20,739 bases of DNA from an uncultured Oscillospiraceae bacterium (GTDB taxonomy: Bacteria; Bacillota; Clostridia; Oscillospirales; Acutalibacteraceae). Below the pieces are notes generated by a model, which saw only the letters and a list, made by a program, of their open reading frames with translations, ran no database searches and had not been told where the DNA came from. The position numbers and the translations under genes are program-made. Below are positions 15,864 through 20,739 of the stretch, piece after piece. The stretch lies in NCBI GenBank assembly GCA_902478455.1, contig CABSLJ010000017.1, positions 1 to 20,739 on the forward strand, in the 5' to 3' direction. Each line of letters opens with the position of its first letter. The first letter of the stretch is position 1.

Positions 15864-17084
15864 ATGAAGAAACACACAAAGAGAATCGCGTGCTTCCTGG
15901 CGTTTCTGCTGCTGGTGAGCATGCTGGCCGGCTGCCAGCAGACGCCGGGCGGTTCCCCATCCTCTGCGGCGGGGGAATCCTCTGCCTCCGGTGAACCGGT
16001 GGAAGAGCAGGTGCTGGAGATCGCCGTTTTTGAGGGCGGCTATGGCCGCGCTTATTGGGACGCCGCCGCCAAAGCGTTTGAGGAAGCCAATCCCGGCGTC
16101 ACCGTGAACATCACGGCCAACCCGGAAATCGGAGAGATCATCCGGCCCAATATCCTGTCCGGCAACGCGCCCGACTTTATCTATCTCGCCTCCAACAACG
16201 CCTCCGGCGTGGCCACGGCTCTGATCAAGGATAAGGCGCTCGCCGACCTGACCGACGTCATGGAAGAGGTCAAGGACAAAATACTCCCCGGCTTCCTGGA
16301 GACAAGCAACTGCCAGCCCTACGGAGACGGAAAGATCTATCTTGCGCCGATGTACTACTCTTCCATGGGCCTGTGGTATAATAAGACCTTCTTTGAGGAG
16401 AACAATCTGGAACCCGCCACCACCTGGGAGGAGTTCTTTGCTCTGGGAGACAAGGCCAAGGAACTCGGACGCGCGCTCTTTACCTATCAGGGTCTGGTAC
16501 CTGCCTATCTGGAAAGCCTCGTCACTCCGGCAATCGCCACCAGCGCGGGGCTGGAGGGAATGGAGAAATGCGCCGCCTATGAGGAGGGCGCCTGGAAAAA
16601 CGAAGGCATCCGTCAGGTGCTGGAGAATATTGCCAGAATCGGTTCGGACGGCTATCTGATGGACGGCACGGTGGCGCTCGACCACACCCAGTCTCAAAGC
16701 GAATGGCTGGCGGGAAAGGCGCTGTTTATCCCCTGCGGCTCTTGGATTGAAGGCGAAATGGCAGACGCTCCCCGCGAGAAGGGGTTCGAATACGGCTTCT
16801 GCGCGCCGCCCGTCCTCAACGCTGAGGCGGACAAATACGTCTTCTCCTCCATTGAGGAGATGTACATTCCAGCGGCGGCCAAGAATGTTGAATTGGCCAA
16901 GAAGTTCTTAATCTTCCAGTATTCCGACGAAATGATCCAGCTCAACGCCGAACTGGCCAAGGGCGTGCCACCGGTGGTTGGCGCGGCCGATTATCTCAAG
17001 GAATATGTGTCCGATGCCGTCTATGAATCCTACATGGTCTACGAAGAGGGCTATAGCCGGTCAACGGCCAGCCGTTCGGCGTAG
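15864..17084 (+). CDS. Second sugar-binding lipoprotein (family 1), interrupted by a frameshift
   Basis: This lipoprotein would bind an imported sugar. The ATG follows AAGGAGG (15849-15855). The signal ends in LAGC with lipidated Cys24, followed by a Ser/Gly/Pro linker. The mature part begins LEIAVFEGGYGRAYWDAAAK and continues with FEEANPGVTVNI, typical of family 1 binding proteins; it is reminiscent of NgcE-type amino-sugar binders, an uncertain resemblance. SMGLWYNKTFFEENNLEPAT and AGKALFIPCGSWIEGEM are also typical. The open frame stops at 17082-17084 after 406 residues with an aberrant tail (SRSTASRSA). A good C-terminus continues in another frame to 17224, so the intact protein would be about 453 residues. 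No permease accompanies it in the window, so it is an orphan or shares permeases encoded elsewhere. Confidence 0.88.
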   Translation: MKKHTKRIACFLAFLLLVSMLAGCQQTPGGSPSSAAGESSASGEPVEEQVLEIAVFEGGYGRAYWDAAAKAFEEANPGVTVNITANPEIGEIIRPNILSGNAPDFIYLASNNASGVATALIKDKALADLTDVMEEVKDKILPGFLETSNCQPYGDGKIYLAPMYYSSMGLWYNKTFFEENNLEPATTWEEFFALGDKAKELGRALFTYQGLVPAYLESLVTPAIATSAGLEGMEKCAAYEEGAWKNEGIRQVLENIARIGSDGYLMDGTVALDHTQSQSEWLAGKALFIPCGSWIEGEMADAPREKGFEYGFCAPPVLNAEADKYVFSSIEEMYIPAAAKNVELAKKFLIFQYSDEMIQLNAELAKGVPPVVGAADYLKEYVSDAVYESYMVYEEGYSRSTASRSA

Positions 17085-17224
17085 TGGCGGATACGGAGAT
17101 CAGCCCCAAGGACGAGTTCTACAACCAGGTCGGAGACGTCCTGATGGGGAAGGAAACGGTCGATCAGTGGATTGAGAAGACCGAAGAGGTCAGCACCTCG
17201 GTACGCGACAAGCTTATCAAATAA
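17057..17224 (+). pseudogene. Out-of-frame C-terminus of the second binding protein
   Basis: Reading from 17057, the frame encodes PVNGQPFGVVADTEISPKD, then FYNQVGDVLMGKETVDQWI and a helical end, VRDKLIK, before TAA at 17222-17224. This is the expected binding-protein C-terminus. Restoring one C in AGCCGG (17055-17060, to AGCCCGG) would join it to EEGYS of the upstream frame. The defect is a 1-base loss in a short C run, either an assembly/sequencing error or a real recent mutation. Confidence 0.85.
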
Positions 17225-17244
17225 ATAGACCGTTCATTCCAAGG

Positions 17245-17280
17245 AAGGGATAGGGGAACGCATTCCCTTATCCCTTTTTT
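17245..17280 (+). terminator. Intrinsic terminator/attenuator after the second binding-protein gene
   Basis: AAGGGATAGGGGAA (17245-17258) pairs with TTCCCTTATCCCTT (17263-17276) with one G-U, around a CGCA loop, followed directly by more T residues to 17280. No promoter is visible between it and the next gene at 17309. It therefore probably acts as a partial terminator, leaving high binding-protein but lower enzyme expression. Confidence 0.85.
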
Positions 17281-17308
17281 GTGATTCGATACGAGAGGAG
17301 TTGCAGGT

Positions 17309-19360
17309 ATGCCCTACGTTTATTCCCTGCGGATCGGCATTTGCCCGGACTTTGAGCCGGAGGAAAAGCTGGAGCATTTGCTCGGTTTTGTGGAGAGCGC
17401 CGCCATTGACGACGTACAATTTTTTCTGAATATGGAGGAAATCAATGATGGACACCTTACGCCTGAGGAAACGGAGCCCTGGCTGGAAATGCTCCGTTCC
17501 TTTGCGCCCCGTTTGAAAGAACGGGGGGTGACCTTTTCCCTCAATCCCTGGACGACCACCCTGCATGCCGACCGCGGCAGAAGGCTCAAGGCAGGTCAAA
17601 ATTTTGTGACGATGGTTGACGCCGACGGCCGCTCTGCGCAGGCGGTGGCCTGTCCGCTGTGTGACAATTTCCGGACGTATCTTTCACAGATGTATTCCCA
17701 TTATTCCGAGCTGGGGTGCGATATCATCTGGGTGGAGGATGATTTTCGGCTGCATAACCACGCTCCCCTGAAGTGGGGCGGCTGCTTCTGCGAGCTGCAC
17801 AGGAAGGTCTTCTCCGAACGCACAGGAAGGACGCTTTCCAGAGAGGATTTTGTCCGCGGCGTCCTGCGGCCGGGAGAACCGCATCCCTACCGCAGAATAT
17901 GGCTAGACACCGCGCGGGAGATCATGACGGACCTCGCCCGGTTGATTGGCAAGGCGGTACACCAAGTATCCCCGCAAACCCGGGTCGCCCTTATGAGCAG
18001 CGCGCCCGAGACCCACTGCGTGGAAGGGCGGGACTGGCAGGCGGTGCTCAAGGGCTTGTCCTGCGGCAACAGACCCCTTGTCCGTCCGCATCTGCCCGCC
18101 TACCACGAGCAGGCCGGATTTCGGTACTGCCTTGCGTTTCAACGCTACTCCCGGCTGACCGCGGCGGCTGTTCCGGAAAACACAGAGCTTTGGCCGGAGC
18201 TCGACAATCTTCCGCATACCACCTTTTCCAAATCGCACGCCTTTGCAAGGCTGCAGATGGAAAGCGCCCTGTCCCTGTGCAGCGAGGGGATCACCATCAA
18301 TATTTTTGACATGACGGGCAATGGCGTCGCCGAGTGCCAGGAAAACGACCGCATGTTGCGCGGCGTCAAGCCCTATCTGGACGGTGTGCTCGGGCTGGGG
18401 GCGACGCGAGGCAGCGAACAAGGTGTTCAAGTGCTTTTCTGCCCGGATTCCTCCTATACGCTTCACGCCTACGAAGGGGATTCGCTGGACGCCATCCGGC
18501 CGCGGGAGACCTTCTGGGCGGAATATCTTTCGGCCTTCGGCATCGCCAACGTATACACCTCCAGACGCCGCTTTTCGGGGGAGGTCGTGGCGGTGGCCGG
18601 GCAGTATTTCCGCAATTTGCAGGAAGAGGAGCTGCGCGCCCTGTTTGCCGACAACACCGTGCTGCTCAATGGAGACGCAATCGATACGCTGGTGGATATG
18701 GGCTGCGGCGATCTCATCGGCGTAGACGAGGTGGAATGGCTTGCGCTCAATGGAGGACAACACAGCTATGAGCAGGTGACCGACGGCCGGACGTACCATG
18801 GCCTCTCCAAAGCGAGGATGAGCGCTCAGGCGATAGACGAGCGGACCGAATCGGGAGATTACCTGCGTATCTCATACAATGCTCCCGTAACCGAGCATTC
18901 CGACCTGCGAACACAGACGGGCAGGCGGGCGGGTCCCGGGCTGTGCCGGAGGGACGGCGTTATCTTCTTCCCATACGGCCATCTGGAAGAAAGCTATATG
19001 CACCTGCTCAACCCGGTCCGCCGCGAAATGCTGTGCTCCCTGCTGCGCGACGCGCCTACCGGGAACCGGCCGGCTATGGCGCTGGAGACGCAATATGTGA
19101 CCGTCAACCATTTTTCCCTGCCGGAGGGGGAAATGATTTTGCTGGTCAATTACGCGACCGATGCTTTTGAACGGGTTGTGCTGGACCTCCCCTTTGCGGT
19201 GGAAAGCTGTTGCGCAATCGACCGCAGTACAGGGAAAACCGTTCGCGTTCCCTGGACTCTAGACGAGCAGGGGAACCTTGTGTTAAACTGTGTCCTGGAG
19301 GCGCTGTCCTCCCGGTGCTTTTTGTTTCCACATCCTCACGATGATCTTCCGGATGCTTGA
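17309..19360 (+). CDS. Cytosolic GH42-like (clan A) glycosidase-type protein, function unproven
   Basis: The 683-residue protein has no signal peptide, so it would act on imported sugar. AGAGGAG (17294-17300) precedes the ATG. The first 400 residues look like a TIM barrel: DDVQFFLNMEEIND, then IIWVEDDFR (E143, D144, D145) shortly before GGCFCELHRKVF. This layout parallels GH42 enzymes, where NEYG with the acid/base Glu precedes a CYCExC zinc cluster; C116, C119, C159 and C161 could form the metal site. WPELDN (E297) is a candidate nucleophile. From about residue 365 there is a Rossmann-like part with NTVLLNGDAIDTLVDMGCGD, like the GH42 trimerisation domain, then a beta-rich end. A beta-galactosidase or related activity on a Gal-GalNAc product is inference; the catalytic Asn before the Glu is replaced by Val. 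Confidence 0.75.
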   Translation: MPYVYSLRIGICPDFEPEEKLEHLLGFVESAAIDDVQFFLNMEEINDGHLTPEETEPWLEMLRSFAPRLKERGVTFSLNPWTTTLHADRGRRLKAGQNFVTMVDADGRSAQAVACPLCDNFRTYLSQMYSHYSELGCDIIWVEDDFRLHNHAPLKWGGCFCELHRKVFSERTGRTLSREDFVRGVLRPGEPHPYRRIWLDTAREIMTDLARLIGKAVHQVSPQTRVALMSSAPETHCVEGRDWQAVLKGLSCGNRPLVRPHLPAYHEQAGFRYCLAFQRYSRLTAAAVPENTELWPELDNLPHTTFSKSHAFARLQMESALSLCSEGITINIFDMTGNGVAECQENDRMLRGVKPYLDGVLGLGATRGSEQGVQVLFCPDSSYTLHAYEGDSLDAIRPRETFWAEYLSAFGIANVYTSRRRFSGEVVAVAGQYFRNLQEEELRALFADNTVLLNGDAIDTLVDMGCGDLIGVDEVEWLALNGGQHSYEQVTDGRTYHGLSKARMSAQAIDERTESGDYLRISYNAPVTEHSDLRTQTGRRAGPGLCRRDGVIFFPYGHLEESYMHLLNPVRREMLCSLLRDAPTGNRPAMALETQYVTVNHFSLPEGEMILLVNYATDAFERVVLDLPFAVESCCAIDRSTGKTVRVPWTLDEQGNLVLNCVLEALSSRCFLFPHPHDDLPDA

Positions 19361-19425
19361 CCGGGCCATCCCAAAACCGATACTTTTGAATCAAATGTGC
19401 ACGTCGGTGCCGAAGGAGTGCTGAA

Positions 19426-20448
19426 ATGATGCTTACGCTAAAAAAAGAAGAGATAAAAAAGGTAATTGAGGGGAGGGGGCATGCATCCCGCGTGCCGCTC
19501 CTCTATCACTTCTGGATCCGGCCGGAGTGCTTCGGCGAACAGGAAGCGGCCGTACGCCGGCTGATGAAGAGCTGTCCGTATGACTTGGATGCGGTACAGC
19601 TGAATTTTCCGCAGGTCCAGTACGAGTCGACGCCGCCGGACGCCTATGTATGGAACCGGAAGCCTCTGCCGGACCGCGTGCAGCGGCAGGGGTACGACAA
19701 CCGCGCCGTATTGCAGGACTGGGAGGAGCTCGATGATTTTCTGGCGGACTTTCCCTCTCCGGAAGAGCCGGGACTGGTTCCGCCGTGTGGACCGACCGAC
19801 CGCTACCGCCTGGTCAATTGGTGGTTCTGCCTGTTTGAACGTCTCTGGGAGTTCCGTGGCATGGAAAACGCCCTCACGGATTTTTATCTGTATCCCGAAC
19901 AGGTACACCGACTGTTTCAGAAACTGACCGATTTTTATATGGCTGCGATGGAGCGCGCGAAGACAGAAACGGATGCGGACGGTATTTTCGTTTCCGACGA
20001 CATCGGCACCCAAACCGGCCCGTTCTTTTCGGTGGAGATTTTCCGGGAGTTTTTCAAGCCCTACTATAAGCAGCTGTTTGAAAAAGCACACGCGCTCGGC
20101 ATGCATTTTTGGCTGCACAGCTGCGGCAATATTGAACCTCTGCTGCCGGAATTGATCGAGATCGGCCTGGACGTCATTCATCCGATTCAAAAATACACCA
20201 TGGATGACGCAAAGATTGCCCGTGACTATGGGGATCAAATCTGCATCTGGTACGGCTTTGACGTACAGCAGACCATTCCCTACGGCACGCCTGACGAGGT
20301 GCGCCGTGAGATCGGCCGCATCATGAAGACCTTCTGGAGAGAGGATGGCCGCTTCTTACTGACCATGGGAAACGGCTCCACGAAGGACTGGCCCATCGCC
20401 AGTTTGGAAGCCCTGTTTGACGAAAGTTTGAAACAGGGAAGCTTTTGA
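19426..20448 (+). CDS. Uroporphyrinogen-decarboxylase-like family protein
   Basis: This 340-residue cytosolic protein has the UroD-like barrel found in MtaA/CmuA methyltransferases and many uncharacterised clostridial proteins. AAGGAG at 19413-19418 precedes the ATG. The central FVSDDIGTQTGPFFSVEIF (188-206), FKPYYKQLFEKAHALG and FWLHSCGNIEPLLPELIEIG segments are characteristic; H231 and C233 match the H-x-C zinc pair of MtaA-type proteins. The third expected cysteine is not seen: the later conserved strand reads LLTMGNGSTKD. The N-terminal PVWxMRQAGR heme-pathway motif of true UroD is also absent (it reads RVPLLYHFWIRPE), so this is not heme HemE. It follows the GH42-like gene by 65 bases, with no terminator between, and closes the operon. 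A role in sugar metabolism is suggested only by context. Confidence 0.9.
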   Translation: MMLTLKKEEIKKVIEGRGHASRVPLLYHFWIRPECFGEQEAAVRRLMKSCPYDLDAVQLNFPQVQYESTPPDAYVWNRKPLPDRVQRQGYDNRAVLQDWEELDDFLADFPSPEEPGLVPPCGPTDRYRLVNWWFCLFERLWEFRGMENALTDFYLYPEQVHRLFQKLTDFYMAAMERAKTETDADGIFVSDDIGTQTGPFFSVEIFREFFKPYYKQLFEKAHALGMHFWLHSCGNIEPLLPELIEIGLDVIHPIQKYTMDDAKIARDYGDQICIWYGFDVQQTIPYGTPDEVRREIGRIMKTFWREDGRFLLTMGNGSTKDWPIASLEALFDESLKQGSF

Positions 20449-20532
20449 TTGTCCCGGGCGAGCATTTCGGGCTTTGTGGAGGGCTGCAAGTCCTTCCCTC
20501 AGGGTTCTGTCTCTGCTGTGCCTCAAAGCTGC

Positions 20533-20577
20533 AAACGAGGAAAAGACGGTCTCCATGCGCCGTCTTTTCCTCGTTTT
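20533..20577 (+). terminator. Intrinsic terminator of the GH42-like/UroD-like operon
   Basis: AAACGAGGAAAAGACGG (20533-20549) and CCGTCTTTTCCTCGTTT (20560-20576) form a perfect 17-bp stem with a 10-base loop, followed by T-rich TGATTTTGTTG. It lies 85 bases after the UroD-like stop. No gene is seen from 20449 to the window end. Confidence 0.85.
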
Positions 20578-20718
20578 GATTTTGTTGCGAGACAACTGCT
20601 TCTCCAGCTGAATGGAAGGCCTTTGGTTTGATCCGGCCGGGCAGAGAAGACGCACTGCGGATGCGCCAAACGGCGAAACACTGCCTGGGAACAGGAGACG
20701 GAAACATCGCAGCAAGAC

Positions 20719-20739
20719 CTGTCTCTTATACACATCTCC
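20719..20739. other. Untrimmed Nextera (Tn5 mosaic end) sequencing adapter at contig end
   Basis: CTGTCTCTTATACACATCT at 20719-20737 is the 19-base Tn5 mosaic end used in Nextera libraries, and the following CC matches the next bases of the standard read-through adapter. It is a library artefact at the contig edge, not a genomic feature. Reading frames across it should be ignored. Confidence 0.95.

Noticed and set aside
17309..19360. GH112 galacto-N-biose phosphorylase as identity of the 683-residue protein
   Set aside because: Expected partner of GH101 and similar in size, but the sequence lacks the GH112 motifs that I remember; the WVEDDFR...CFCE layout fits GH42-like proteins better.
19426..20448. 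Heme biosynthesis uroporphyrinogen decarboxylase (hemE)
   Set aside because: The N-terminal substrate-binding motif of HemE is absent, H-x-C of the MtaA-like branch is present, and no heme genes are nearby.
20321..20735. Minus-strand open frames reaching the window end
   Set aside because: They begin in or near the adapter sequence and run antisense to the terminator and the UroD-like gene.
1..20739. tRNA, rRNA, CRISPR array, insertion sequence or prophage features
   Set aside because: None was recognised by eye on either strand; no transposase, integrase, regular spacer array or tRNA-like cloverleaf was found.

Overview
The window reads as a contig fragment from an anaerobic, gut-type Firmicute of the class Clostridia. 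Signs are moderately GC-rich coding sequence, strong AGGAGG-type ribosome binding sites, consensus sigma-A promoters, a Gram-positive LexA (DinR-type) box, lipoprotein solute-binding proteins and an xPxTG-like wall-anchoring signal. The right end is not biological: it runs into an untrimmed Nextera/Tn5 mosaic-end adapter. The left end cuts into a gene.

Layout. (1) 2-3763: end of an LplB/YtcP-type sugar ABC importer operon: two permeases, then a 587-residue lipoprotein binding protein, closed by a strong hairpin shared with the convergent gene. (2) 3973-5034, minus: a LacI/GalR regulator with a perfect consensus promoter whose -35 lies in a 10+7+10 inverted repeat. (3) 5309-6867: an SOS cassette. 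A LexA box abuts the -10 of dinB (Y-family polymerase), followed closely by a 79-residue conserved-looking small protein. (4) 6883-10210, minus: a YesM/YesN-type two-component system. (5) 10454-15616: a 1720-residue secreted, probably wall-anchored GH101 endo-alpha-N-acetylgalactosaminidase, transcribed divergently from the two-component system. (6) 15797-20576: an operon with its own promoter. It holds an orphan lipoprotein binding protein (broken by an apparent 1-base deletion), an internal terminator/attenuator, a cytosolic GH42-like protein and a UroD-like protein, and ends in a perfect 17-bp terminator.

The simplest joint reading is a mucin O-glycan (core 1, Gal-beta-1,3-GalNAc) utilisation region. 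The surface GH101 would release the disaccharide, lipoprotein/ABC systems would capture it, and the cytosolic GH42-like and UroD-like proteins would process it, with YesMN and LacI regulators sensing sugars. The GH101 call is well supported. The substrate of either transporter and the roles of the last two enzymes are inference. The SOS cassette appears unrelated and merely interrupts the sugar genes. The most novel-looking part is the binding protein / GH42-like / UroD-like module next to GH101, in a window that shows no recognisable GH112 galacto-N-biose phosphorylase.
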